Of a stretch of DNA of 64,000 bases, positions 1 through 11,273 are shown in pieces. The notes below the pieces were generated by a model. It saw nothing but the letters and a program-made list of their open reading frames with translations. It had not been told where the DNA came from and did not search any database. Each line of letters begins with the position of its first letter. The first letter of the stretch is position 1. The stretch is taken from the NCBI GenBank assembly GCA_025677835.1, contig JAIXMR010000036.1, positions 1 through 64,000 of the forward strand, in the 5' to 3' direction. The stretch comes from Sporodiniella umbellata. Lineage: Eukaryota > Mucoromycota > Mucoromycetes > Mucorales > Rhizopodaceae. A program made the translations under genes and the position numbers.

Positions 1-2202
1 ATATCTACTACCTTGTGCTCCCCACAAAAAGAAATCTGCAATCTTTCAAACACGTGCAAATTGTAAATCATTACTTTAATTTTATTTTGTATAGTAACAC
101 GATTTGAAAAAAGGGCGAGAAGTTGCAACACGTCTAGCAAAACAAAGATTTGAATTTAGCGCTACATATTACATAGAAATAAAGCAAAAGCATATGCAAG
201 CTTGGAACTGACTTTTTAAACAGATGTAATTCTAAAGCGTATTGTGTGGGCATTAATTGATACTAAAAAGTATGTTTGTAATTTTGCTGAATGTCAAAGT
301 TTGATATTCGGAGATAGCGCCTCTCCCTATTGTTCAATACCAAAAGTAATAGATAGCCGGGCGTCATCTTAAAGTGGCTTTTCGAATATGCTAAATTACA
401 CTAAAGACAACTTTGAAACGCTTGCTAACTAATATGGTATAAAGAAGTTGAGATGCATAGCAGCCTTTCAATAAGGCTCCCTACAGTTTCTTTCCTTTCT
501 TCTTTGTATTTAGATTTAACCTTGGCCAGGCACGTAGCTTTAAACAAGGCAACTAAGCCCCTTGTAATTGTATATGCTGCTTAATCATTTGCATATTTTG
601 AATGAGTACATATATAGAAAAAATCAAAAAGCACAGATAATGGTCAATTTATCTCCTTAAAATCAAGAAGAGCGAGAATACACACTTTTGTTTTCACGCG
701 CTACACTTTGGTTTCCAAATATCATCATATAGGGTAAAGAGTTTAAAAAAAGTAGTATAAAAAAACGTAAGCGCTCTTTATTGAACTGATCAACAGTTCT
801 GAAGTTTTTGAAGCACGTTTTCTCATATTGCACTCTTCTTCCCCTTCTTTTGCTCTAAAAAATCTGACGTTGTTACTGCTTATGTTAGCCATGAGTAGCG
901 AATTAAACTCGATTTTCTTTATAGTATATGCTTCACATTTTCCTGAATAATTTTTGTTCCTACATAACCTATGACAAGCTTTTTTTAGGGGGAGTTTTTG
1001 AACATTGATCTTGCTTTGGCTGTCTGAATTTCTTGGGAACCTTTTTTTTTTAGAAACCTCCTGTCTCCTTTTGTTCTCGGCATGAGGTTCATTTTGTAGC
1101 GCTTTTTCTGACAGTCACCTGAATAGGGTGCTAGGACTTACTAGTTTGAAGTACAGCTTCCGCAGTGTGGAGGAGCTACCAAAGCAATAGCCACGAGCTT
1201 TGTACACTTTCACTATGCTTTACAGCCAACCTTTTTATGGCTTTGTTCTTAGTTTGTTTAAATCGTTGACAGAACCCATCCTTTATTAACACAATGGAGC
1301 TATAAAAACTGTGTCTTTGATCCGTATTGTACCTATCATAGGTGTCGACATGTTACACAAAAGGTATATTGTTTGTGTGCATATCCATTACATTAGGTGA
1401 TGAGAAAATGTGGAATAACTCGTCCTATACACAATGTCTTTTTTTTTTTTTTTCATTATTATTTTATACTTATAAAAGCCACAATTTCATCCTAAAAAGA
1501 AGAATAAGCGACGCTCATTTCATGTGGTTACCGTTACACTAACCACATAAATGTTGTATAACGTAGCACATATCAAAACGTACTTTCATCCGTACGCTCT
1601 GATAACCTACTAAATTTGTAAAACTGGGGTTTAATTATGGCTTTTAAATCTTGAAAACCTAAGTCGTTTAGAAGATAAAAGACTTCAAAGAAAAAAAGTG
1701 GTAAAAGCAGTCTCCAAAAGACTGTTCAAGAACTTCCAATCATCTTAAAATCAACTGTTACAAACCTTTATAAACATTGGATTCAGGAGCTTAAACCAGT
1801 CTCTAAACTGTCGGTGACAATTCAATTTTTCTCATTTTACAAACAAATATTTGTAAAAAAACAAACAAAAAACCCAAAATGCTAAATTGACTTTTTTGGT
1901 ACTCTTGAATCACTTTATGCAACGACGCGTGCTTCAGCCAAATGAGTGCACTATTTATACCTTGTATACCCAAAGGTAAGGCTCCTTTCTCACATAACGA
2001 AAAACTTGGTAACAGCAAAGGTTTTCATAAACCATAAAACCTTCATTTTATACTTTTTACAGAAACGCTTGCTTCAAGTTAATATCACGTTAGTATTATA
2101 CTTATAGGAAGGCTTTATTCAGACACGTTGTACATTTCCAAAATTGTAGTAAACTTTATTATGACTGTTGCTATGCGAGCAATTTAAAACCATTATACGC
2201 AC

Positions 2203-2237
<35 letters not shown>

Positions 2238-4407
2238 CAAAAAAAAACATGCAAAAAATATCAATTACAAAAAAATCGGTTTTTGAGGCAGGCTGTTAAT
2301 GAAAAGGAAACCATTCAACCTCGAAAAAAACAATAGATCTTTGAAAAAAATCAAAATCGTTGACCCCAAAAATTAGCCAGTTTGGGCTATCAGTGATTCA
2401 AATACATCTATTCAGTGCATTTTTACAAATCGAGTATATAGATACGAAACAGCTTAACATGTCGTCTAAAATATGCGTTAGTTGAAATCCCGACTTGACA
2501 TATGCTCTTTTGCATAAAAGTTTTAAAGTTAAACTTCTGTCAGCGCTATTTCTCTAAGCAGTTTATGGTTGGTTTGAGATATGTGAGTGATCTGTTTACT
2601 AAAAACAGGTGTATTCAAGCACAATAAAAGAGCCACAAAGAAGCAAATATTTACTAGGATGGAAAGGCTAAATATACATTATACTAAAAGGTTTCAAAGA
2701 AAGTAAATTATTGTGATTAACCAACCTTCGTTACGAACAATTTCAGCCAAAACATCCCAAAACCCATTGTGAGCGCTGTGTAATGACGTTTTTAGAGACT
2801 TATTAATATCCTTTAAATAGTTGTAACAAAATAATCTCCTGCTACAATGTTAACTTGCATGTATAAAAACTAGCTGCTTTAACTTAAAAACCACTAACAG
2901 AGAAAGGAGTTTCACTTTTTGGTTCTCAAAAACGAAGTATGTATCATCATGGTATTACAAAATAGCAGGTTAATAGCTTGGTTACGTTTTTTTAATTGTG
3001 AAGTTCAAATCTGACTAAAGCACGCTTTTAAATTCAAAAGAAAAAAAAATATATACGAAAAGATACGCATTTTAAATCTATATATGAAACAAGGACCAAT
3101 AAATTTGATAAGCAGTTGCAAATTTGAAAGAGCAATATACATATATCTTTTTTTTTTGCTTGTATTTTGTACGTGAGTGACGGTTATATTGAATGAATGC
3201 ACTAAAAATAGCAGCGTCTACAGTAAACCTGTGTGGGTGTATTTGTGTTTTTTTTTTAAAAAAGTATGTAATGTTTTTGCTCTTTATTATTACTACCCTC
3301 TTTAAAACCTAGTATAAACAATAAGCAAAAGCAAATTTTCAGTCTTTTTTTTTGAAGCTGAAAATTTGAATTTCTGAAAGCCCAAAGCTGCTAAATTTAC
3401 TGTTGAAAGTACTTGGGATGCACAGATACAGAGGTCGTTTATGAGCGCTTATGAGCTTTTTTCTTGTACTACCATGAAAAACAGGTTTATGTTGTAGCAA
3501 CTACCATAAAAAATAGGCAAAAAAAGACCCAAATAATTGAGTCCAAGAGGAACTATGTGAAACACAATATATATATATATATTATGATAGTGTTTTTATG
3601 TTGTTTTGGATCAGGAGTTTTGGAGCGTTTTTGAAATTATTTTCGAATAAAAATCAAATACAGAGCTCGTGCAAATTGGGATGTTTGTAGAAAAATCCGA
3701 TACAAAATACACTACATAACATGCAAATGCACACTAAGTGGATAGATATCAAGTAATTGGTCTGGTCACTTTCTCTAGTTTTTAAGCGCACCAAGAGCGC
3801 TTTTGTTGATTTGCAAGGGTTGCACGTTTATTTTTAAAACTTAAGTACGGCCCAGCCTTAGTTTAACCAGTCATCTTCTAATGGTTACAAAGGGCACAAT
3901 CAATGACAAATATCGGTTGCACACAAGAAGAATACACATCACAATCTGTCTTTTTTTCTTTTGTGAATCCCTTATTTATTTATCACTCGTTTCATGTCCG
4001 TGTTTAAGCCTAAGCTTAAAGTTGTATCCAAAAATGTTTTAAAGATTCTGGTGACCAGCTTACAATGTTTGTTTTTTAAATCATCCAGAAGCGCATAAAA
4101 CTGAATATAAAACAGACACATAAATACTATGGAGCAATCAAGCTTCAATGAAGTGTATTTCCATATGTAAGTCGAGTAATACTATCAATTACTAAGAGGT
4201 TTTATACAGTAAGCTGACAACATAAGTGTCTTCTTGGCAAGCAAGCGCACACTAAAAAAAAGCCGATTTAGTCTCTTGTAAAATCCTGAGAATTGTAAAT
4301 ATTCAATCTATAATACTGCTTTTGGTTTATAGAACAAGAGACTACTTTATTTAGTTTCAGTAGATCATAGCGCAACTCCGTTCTCTCTTTTTTTTTTTTT
4401 TTTTGGC
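1..4407. other. gene-poor AT-rich region
   Basis: No reading frame longer than about 70 codons and no recognisable protein fragment was seen on either strand. The stretch holds short A/T homopolymers and two TA-dinucleotide tracts (about 2215-2236 and 3569-3581). A pyrimidine run (4388-4405) lies directly before the ATG of the ankyrin gene. Promoter sequence of that gene must lie at the right end; the rest may be decayed repeat or a gene lost from view, and I see nothing that decides between these. Confidence 0.6.
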
Positions 4408-5505
4408 ATGTTCAATGAGTCTAAAAGACAATCAACTTCATCAGAATCTTCTCCTAGTGCACGCCTTAAAATATCAAGTATATGGGATGAAGTTACACTT
4501 AGTCATTTGAACATCAAGGCACTTTATCAATTCATTAAAACTCGAGGAAATGTTACAGAGCATAACGATGAAGGTTATAGCTTACTTTACCTTGCTGCAC
4601 ACAACAACAGTCTTGAGGCTTTACGCATGCTCTTGTTACAACCTGGTATAGAGACCAACGCTACTAATGGACCTCATTTTGAACTTGCATTACATGCTGC
4701 CTGCTCCCAAGGTCATTCTGAGGCAGTTGAAATCCTGATCGAAAACGGTTCTCCTCTAGATAATGTTGATGAACTAGGCCATACTCCTCTAATGAATGCA
4801 ATATTTTCAAAGTCGGAAGAGTGTGTTAAAATGATTTTGGAGCATGGCGTTAACACATCCAAAGTAGATAACGGAGGCAATTCGCTTCTTCATCTAGTGG
4901 CAAGTAACAATGTACCTCAGGTGGTGCCATTGCTTGTGGAAAACAATGTACCAATAGATGGACATAATGCTCGCGGGCTCTCGCCACTAGCAGTTGCCAT
5001 TAGTTACGGTCACAAAGAAACAGCCTTGGCTTTAATCAATGCAGGTGCTGATATAAATGGCAAAACGCGGTTAGGAACCGTACTCCACTATGCTGTTACC
5101 TGGAATAGATTAGAGATCATTCAAAAACTGATTGAATGCAGCTGTAACGTACAAGTTTTGAATGCGATGGAGGAAACGCCTCTTTATGTGGCTGTTCAGC
5201 AGCGCAAGATTGATCTCGTGAAATGTTTAGTGGAGCAAGCGAAAGCCGATCCGTGTTTTCCGAATGGTGCCAATATTTCATTACTTTATGCGGCAAGTCA
5301 TGGTTACACAGAAATATGTGAAATCGTTCTATCTCCAAACACAACACCATATTTTATCCAAACGGCTGCTAAAATGAGCGCTTCTGGAGGCTATGTTTTA
5401 ACAGAAAAGTTTTTGCAAAGAAAGTATGAAGAGTTTGTAAAGTCAAAAGCTGTTGACGAGGTGACATTTGACTCGCTGATAAAAACGTTTAGTGATGAAG
5501 AATAA
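4408..5505 (+). CDS. ankyrin-repeat protein, 365 aa
   Basis: Single-exon gene. The N-terminus is short, Ser-rich and probably disordered (about residues 1-22). After a helical lead-in, the protein is a row of ankyrin repeats from about residue 50 to 300. The repeats show the usual G-x-T/S-x-L-h-x-A core, for example GYSLLYLAAHNN, ELALHAACSQGH, GHTPLMNAI, GNSLLHLVASNN, RGLSPLAVAISYGH and GTVLHYAV. The C-terminal 60 residues carry no repeat. Ankyrin stacks bind other proteins; no catalytic or membrane domain is attached, so the partner and process cannot be named. The ATG follows a long T tract, a common arrangement in this window. The next gene, RPL35, is in the same direction. Confidence 0.9.
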   Translation: MFNESKRQSTSSESSPSARLKISSIWDEVTLSHLNIKALYQFIKTRGNVTEHNDEGYSLLYLAAHNNSLEALRMLLLQPGIETNATNGPHFELALHAACSQGHSEAVEILIENGSPLDNVDELGHTPLMNAIFSKSEECVKMILEHGVNTSKVDNGGNSLLHLVASNNVPQVVPLLVENNVPIDGHNARGLSPLAVAISYGHKETALALINAGADINGKTRLGTVLHYAVTWNRLEIIQKLIECSCNVQVLNAMEETPLYVAVQQRKIDLVKCLVEQAKADPCFPNGANISLLYAASHGYTEICEIVLSPNTTPYFIQTAAKMSASGGYVLTEKFLQRKYEEFVKSKAVDEVTFDSLIKTFSDEE

Positions 5506-6235
5506 CCACTGGTTTAGTGTATGATCTTTATATAAAAGAATGGTATTATGGGGATAAAAATGTATAGTTTTGTATTTTAAGAAGCATGTAAAGCATGAAG
5601 AGATTGATAGAGTTTTTACAGAGGTACGATTTCTTTAGTGTGCTTTGTGGTATCTGCTTTATGTCTATCAGAAGCTTGAATTAAGATACTTTAACAGCGA
5701 TGGAGTTAGTAGTGAGACCAAGTAGTGAGACCAAGTAGTTTCAAAATACTAAGCTTTTCTGAAACAAAAGACAAATACAGTTTGCTAAAGCGAGCTAGTC
5801 ACAATGTATAAAGACCAAAAAGAAAGTTGAAAATAGTTTCAAGGTAAACAACATAATATAGGATCTCATGTTAAACAGTAATCTTTTATATTTGTTTGCT
5901 TTATTGAAGTAGCTTGCAAATCAGAAGACCGAAAAATACCAACCAAACAAAGACAAGAATTTTTTTTAAAGATAGTTTGAAATCTCTCACTCTTATTAGA
6001 TACTTAGTCTAGTTTGTGGGAAAGCATTTGCGTCTATCGATTTAATTTAGTGTTTTTTTTTTGTTTGCTCAACAGGTGTAATTTTATTTGATGTACAGCT
6101 CCAGCAAGTGGCGGTCTTTTTTCTCAAATAATTTTTGGTCCGGCCCGAAAAATGCGCTCTGAAAGATGAAAGGCTCCCAAAACAAGTAAACAATGCCCTA
6201 ACTAGAAATCCCCCTCTTACTCTTGAAGCATTATA
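5506..6235. other. intergenic, RPL35 promoter side
   Basis: No coding potential seen. A 13-bp direct duplication (GTAGTGAGACCAA, twice in a row) lies near 5708-5735. The right part must contain the promoter and 5' leader of RPL35. Confidence 0.5.
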
Positions 6236-6881
6236 ATGGTAAAGATTCATCCATCCTCGATGTATCTCTAGAGAAAGGGCTTTATGTATCCAGGTCTTTT
6301 TGCAGTATATAATCGCAATGCTTATATGAGATTGAAGCACAAAAACAGAAGGACGTCAGTGCAGCAATTGGCATCAAAGCAGAAACGACAGCTCAGAGAC
6401 ATTTGGATCTACTAAAGCCTTTTCTCCATGTCTTTTTTATTTATAGATATTGATTCATACAATAGGTTGCCATCAAAGCTCACGAACTCCGTAACAAGAA
6501 CAAGGCTGAGCTCCTTAAGGTTCTCGAAGAACAAAAGCAAGCTCTTGCTAATGTCCGCATCCAAAAGGTTGCCGGTGGTAAAACTCAAGAAATGTAAGAA
6601 GGATATAAGTAAATCTCAACCTAGCTAACTTTTTTTTTCTGGATTTTAGTAACGAAGCTCGCAAGAACGTTGCTCGTGCCTTGACTGTCATCAACCAAAC
6701 TCAACGTGAACAATTGGCCATCTTCTACCAAAAGAAGAAGTACATTCCTTTGGATCTCCGTGTCAAGAAGACTCGTGCCATGCGTAGAGCTTTGACTCCT
6801 TTCGAAAAGTCTAAGAAGACTGTTCGTGAACAAAAGAAGTTGGCTCACTTCCCTCTTCGCAAATACGCTGTCAAGGCTTAA
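6236..6881 (+). CDS. RPL35: 60S ribosomal protein L35 (uL29)
   Basis: Cytosolic large-subunit protein uL29, placed near the peptide exit tunnel. Proposed exons are 6236-6238, 6466-6593 and 6650-6881, giving 120 aa; the yeast protein is also 120 aa. The body is unmistakable: [20 protein letters not shown], then [24 protein letters not shown], and the family C-terminus PLRKYAVKA. The intron at 6594-6649 has a clear gtaaga donor and ttttag acceptor. The start is less certain. Exon 2 opens in phase 0 at 6466, and the best upstream ATG directly followed by a donor (ATG|gtaaag) is at 6236, so the first exon would be the ATG alone with a 227-nt intron. An AATAAA-like signal follows the stop near 6896. 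Confidence 0.9.
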
Positions 6882-7770
6882 ACTTTTTGTTGGTAAATAA
6901 AGTATCACAATTAAAAGATAGAATGAAAGCTTTCTCCTATTTGTTAAGTCTTCGCACTGTAAAGGATTTGATGTTGCACCTTAGACCTTAGCTTTATTTT
7001 TGAGACTGTAAATGATTCCACAATTTAAAATGTGCTTTTATAAGCAGTACATATATTTATACACTTTCAGACTTCTGTCTTAATGCAACATATTAAAATA
7101 ATAGGTTTTTTAAGGGCTTGATGATTGGAGGCAGTCTCGTATTGTCCAAGGAAAAGAGAAACATGATAAACGTTTGAAAACTGGAGGCACTCGTCAAAAG
7201 TCTTAAAAAAAGCCCTGTTGAGCAGACTATTTACTCAAACACCTTGGCTAACCTGTTCTAAATATTTATCGCTAGTATTTCCTCCAACTTTCCAGTATCT
7301 AGAAAGTGCAAAACAATATGTTTTGTGTGATTGCATATTTGTCGGTGAAGAAGCTCTGTAGCATAATATAACCGCTATATTACTTAGGCCCCAAAAGAAA
7401 GATGCTGTCAAAATTCTTGTCACTCTGTTGTATTAAAGATTCATTTTATGACAATGCGCTTTCTATTTTCAGTCTCTGTTGTACATATCCTTTTTGTTTT
7501 TCTATCAATTGATACAAAGAATCTTGGTACAGATGCTTACTTTACACCAAGAGCAAAACAAATTGGTTGTTATACTACAGAAACAAATCTAAGCGTATGA
7601 AACGTTTTTTTTCTTTGAGGGAATGATTGGTGTTGACTTTTCTTTGCTAAATAAAAATTCTTATTTAGAAGCATCTAGCGACTCTATCGTTTTATTTTGA
7701 ATGTGGTATGAAGTAAAAAAAATAACAGATGTGGGTTATATACAAAACATGGGCTGTGATATAAAGGGTT
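6882..7770. other. intergenic between convergent genes
   Basis: 3' flanks of RPL35 (plus) and of the first VTC gene (minus). No protein-like reading frame, RNA gene or repeat family recognised. Confidence 0.5.
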
Positions 7771-9747
7771 TTAACGGAACCGAAGATAAAAATTCACAAC
7801 TAGTGCACCAACTACAAGTACACAGAGAACAGCTGGACCCCATAGGTCATCGTAACGCCCTACAATTTGTCGATTAATCATATAGGCGCGCTTTTCAAAT
7901 TGATACAAAGCGTAAATAGCAACTGCAGCCGCAATGCTAATGAATAAGGCACCTGCAATGCGAGAAACCTTATCGCCAAAATTTAGCAAGTTGAGAGCGA
8001 CCGTTAAAAGCAGAGCACAGAACTGAAGCCACGAAATGAATGTCCGTTCGTTTGAAAAAAAAACTTTGGGCTCTACTTTTACTTTTTTGACAGGAATCAC
8101 TGCATTAGGGTTGTTGGGGTCTTTAACATACATATTTGCGCTTTCGAAAGGTCTTCCAACATTCAAGCGAATATCACCTCTGGTGAAAATAATGTCCTCA
8201 CCTAGCGTATCTCCTTCTTTCTTTTCAGTTCGTTTGAGTGGGCCATAGTTCAGAGGGTCCTCCCCTTTAGAAACTAGGGTGGACTTCATTCGATGTGGCC
8301 GATTTTCCCAGTCGTTCACTGACTTGTTTCTATCGAGCGTAACCCTGTCCAGCTTTTCTGGACCTTTATTAGTCAAATCTATGCGCTGCTGCTCTGTTTC
8401 AACTGCACGGGAGTATTGGCCATCTAATAAAGGTTTGAAAGATTTGCTACGACTCAGACCAAACTTTGTAGGGGGTTTCCGAATATCAATCTCCATTTCT
8501 GACAACCACCAAGGAAGTAAAGGTAATTGGTCACGGAAAAGATAAGAGACACCATGTAGGTATTTAGAAAATCGAGGAACCTCATGAACTAAATGAGATT
8601 TTAGCAGATTCTTTAACCACTCTGGAGAGCCTTCTAAATGGGCCTCTAAGATAGCATAAGGGAAACGCAGTATCTCTGTTTCTGGAAGATCAAAAGGGTA
8701 TTCTGCAGGACGTTGCCATTCGCCAGAAGCTCTGCGTCTAGACCGTAAAAAGTTATCTTCGCGGATAAATGTTAGCTCGCTGTCCAAAGTTACTTGATTG
8801 TCTCCAAATGTTGTTCGATGATAAAAAACGCGGCATACTGGCTCGACTCCTTGAAATTCCTTTTGAAGTTCACTGGCTCCTTTCGGAGTATATGCTCCTA
8901 CCAAAAAAGGATATACATCCTTGTGGTCCAGTTGGATTTTTAATGACCCTTTTTCGGCCGATAACGTGGTTTCCGTACCGTGGGTTACTAGCCGAATAGC
9001 CTCTGCGCCATCGTCTCTTTGCAGGAGGCTGGTATATTTTCCAAATTGGGAGCTATCTAAATAAACAATAGAAATAGAAGGCTGTTCAAATCCAGGGGTG
9101 TCCATAAGCACAGGAAGGTGAAGCATAAGAATAGACCTGACTTCAGTTATATTGTCAGGGTGCACCCAATATCGTGTTGTTTCTTCTTTTTCTTCACGGT
9201 CGTCAAATGGGCCAAGATCCTTATTGGGTTGGCCACGACGCTTACAGAGATCATGCAATGCCGAAATAAAAGCCAATGCAAGGTCCAAACGCTGATTATC
9301 CAAAGGTTTGGCACGAAGAGAGACAATAAAGGATTGCTGAAGATCCAAATGTGTATATTTATCGTGCTTTTTTAAAATTTTTTGAAATCCAGTATAGTTA
9401 AGCCGAGTGAATTGGGCAAGGTCATTGACATCAAACAGCGTTTCAGTCAGTGCGTCCTCCATCAATTTCCAGTTTTCGTCTGTAGACCAATTGGTTCCTT
9501 TAAAGGTTTGAATTGTTCTTTCGCAATAGTTGATGCGAGATTCGATTTCAGAGAGTTTGGCGGTAACAAAATCATATACTTTCGAAAGTTCGTTTTCCAG
9601 TATTCTTCTGAACGATTGCTCGTCTTGCTGATTCCATACATGATCCAATTGTCTAGATTTTAGGTCCTTTTTAAGCGTTTCGTAAGATATGTATGATAGT
9701 TTCCATGGCGGAAATATTTCTTTTTGTAAATGCTCCCCAAACTTCAT
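7771..9747 (-). CDS. SPX-VTC protein (VTC2/3-like), 658 aa
   Basis: Subunit of the vacuolar transporter chaperone complex, which makes polyphosphate and moves it into the vacuole. I start at the ATG giving MKFGEHLQKE; a farther upstream ATG adds only 15 non-family residues. Order: SPX domain (1 to about 145) with the inositol-pyrophosphate-binding residues Y22, K26 and the cluster K123, K126, K127, K130; VTC tunnel domain (about 193-470) with WVHPDN, TFGDNQVTLDSELTFIRED and RFSKYLHG; an S/T/K-rich linker; and a C-terminal DUF202-type part with three membrane segments. In the catalytic subunit Vtc4 the RxRWYG motif carries two catalytic arginines; here the aligned stretch reads IRLVTHG (about 251-257), so the second arginine and the WY are gone. 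I infer an accessory, non-catalytic subunit. A shorter paralogue lies upstream on the same strand. Confidence 0.9.
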   Translation of the reverse strand: MKFGEHLQKEIFPPWKLSYISYETLKKDLKSRQLDHVWNQQDEQSFRRILENELSKVYDFVTAKLSEIESRINYCERTIQTFKGTNWSTDENWKLMEDALTETLFDVNDLAQFTRLNYTGFQKILKKHDKYTHLDLQQSFIVSLRAKPLDNQRLDLALAFISALHDLCKRRGQPNKDLGPFDDREEKEETTRYWVHPDNITEVRSILMLHLPVLMDTPGFEQPSISIVYLDSSQFGKYTSLLQRDDGAEAIRLVTHGTETTLSAEKGSLKIQLDHKDVYPFLVGAYTPKGASELQKEFQGVEPVCRVFYHRTTFGDNQVTLDSELTFIREDNFLRSRRRASGEWQRPAEYPFDLPETEILRFPYAILEAHLEGSPEWLKNLLKSHLVHEVPRFSKYLHGVSYLFRDQLPLLPWWLSEMEIDIRKPPTKFGLSRSKSFKPLLDGQYSRAVETEQQRIDLTNKGPEKLDRVTLDRNKSVNDWENRPHRMKSTLVSKGEDPLNYGPLKRTEKKEGDTLGEDIIFTRGDIRLNVGRPFESANMYVKDPNNPNAVIPVKKVKVEPKVFFSNERTFISWLQFCALLLTVALNLLNFGDKVSRIAGALFISIAAAVAIYALYQFEKRAYMINRQIVGRYDDLWGPAVLCVLVVGALVVNFYLRFR

Positions 9748-11273
9748 TTGAATAGAAGAAAAAAGGAAGGGAAAAAAATTGATAATTACCAACTGATCAA
9801 CGATTATAAATAGTCAGGGAAAATAAGTCTTTGGAAGCCAGCAAAACTCGATTACCCAATAGAGTATTTCAACTTGAGAAGGAAAACGGGGTTCTTTCCT
9901 TCCTTTAAATGTTACACCAAGGTTAAACCAATTATAACTCACCAAATTCATCAGGGGTTAATTCATCTTTAGTAGCTACTTAATTCGCAGCATCTTAAAA
10001 TACTACTAGATGACTTTTTCCTACTTTTTAAATGGCTAAAATTGAATGCCATGGATTATCGCTTCACATTCATCTTCAAAATTGACTACTTGTACATATA
10101 AATGTTCAGATTGAGGTTGATTTCTTAACGTTCGAATTCTGGTATTCACTTTTTTTTATTTGAAAGCCTAAAGCTTATTAAAATACCTTCACTTTATTAA
10201 ACGGTTAGTGGAACAATACTATAATTCTGTCTGCCGAGGTTCAGAGCAAAAAAGACTCTTGAAAAGTCAATGGCCTCTACATGGTATCAAAACTATTAAC
10301 AGGAGATTTAAAAGACAATAATTTGGAACCTACAATTTTCTCAAAAGTCTCCAGTCTGCTGTAGCTAAAATAGTTTTGCCAGACTTTAATGAATTTAGAG
10401 CTAAAAAAAAAAGCAACCAGTTACAGATTGGCATACAAACTGAGTAAGAGATATTTATTCTTGCCTAATTAAAGGTACATGGTATGCCGTTTTTGTCGTA
10501 GTGTGGCGAAACTTTCAATGTACGGTTCTCCAATTCTTTTGTACCATCCTTCTATAGTAAAGAATTTGGACGTTCGCACATCCTTTAGTATTCCTTTTAT
10601 CGCGTTTGAGGCATTTAGGTTGTATACTAAATCAAAACTCGGCGGCAGCACAAACAGTACAACTACAGTATACTTCAGCTTCAATTCAATAGCAAATAAC
10701 AAAAAAAAAAAAGCTTCAATCAACTTAAGCTAACCACGGTTCTAAATAGTTTGCTTGAACATGCACTCATAAAAAAAAAGAAGTGGGTCATTGCTATAAG
10801 GTGCTGAAACTTGCCCAGTCTGTGTAAAACTATATTTCTTTGTACCAAAGGTATCAATCGAACGAAGTATGAAACATGTACCATTATATAATTCTATTTT
10901 TAATACAAATGTACACAAAGCATTAAAACTAGCTATACACAGCAAAATTTCTTTGAATTTTTAGAGTTGAACTTCTTGGAAATAAAAGACTAGCTCAGTG
11001 GGACTTTTAATACATTTGTTTGTCTCAGATCAACATGATTCTTTAAAACTATATCCCGTTAAATTGCCCCTGTCTCACGTATATTTTTGAAAAAAAAATT
11101 TGCGCGATTATGCAATATATATTATTAGATAAACCCGGTTACCGATATTTAGACATGGCTTTGAGTTTTATGAATCGTCATTTGTACCGTTGATCCCTAA
11201 ATAATTGTTTCCGTGTATCGGTGCATTGAATCGTAGTACGAAATTAAGCTATCAAGAATAAGCAATTATGTTA
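9748..11273. other. intergenic between the two VTC paralogues
   Basis: Promoter side of the 658-aa VTC gene and 3' flank of the 451-aa paralogue. Short open frames near 10.47-10.95 kb on both strands are low-complexity or mirror images of each other and show no family resemblance. Nothing else recognised. Confidence 0.5.

Noticed and set aside
6239..6465. Possible intronic snoRNA in RPL35 intron 1
   Set aside because: ACA and H-box-like words are present but I could not draw two supporting hairpins.
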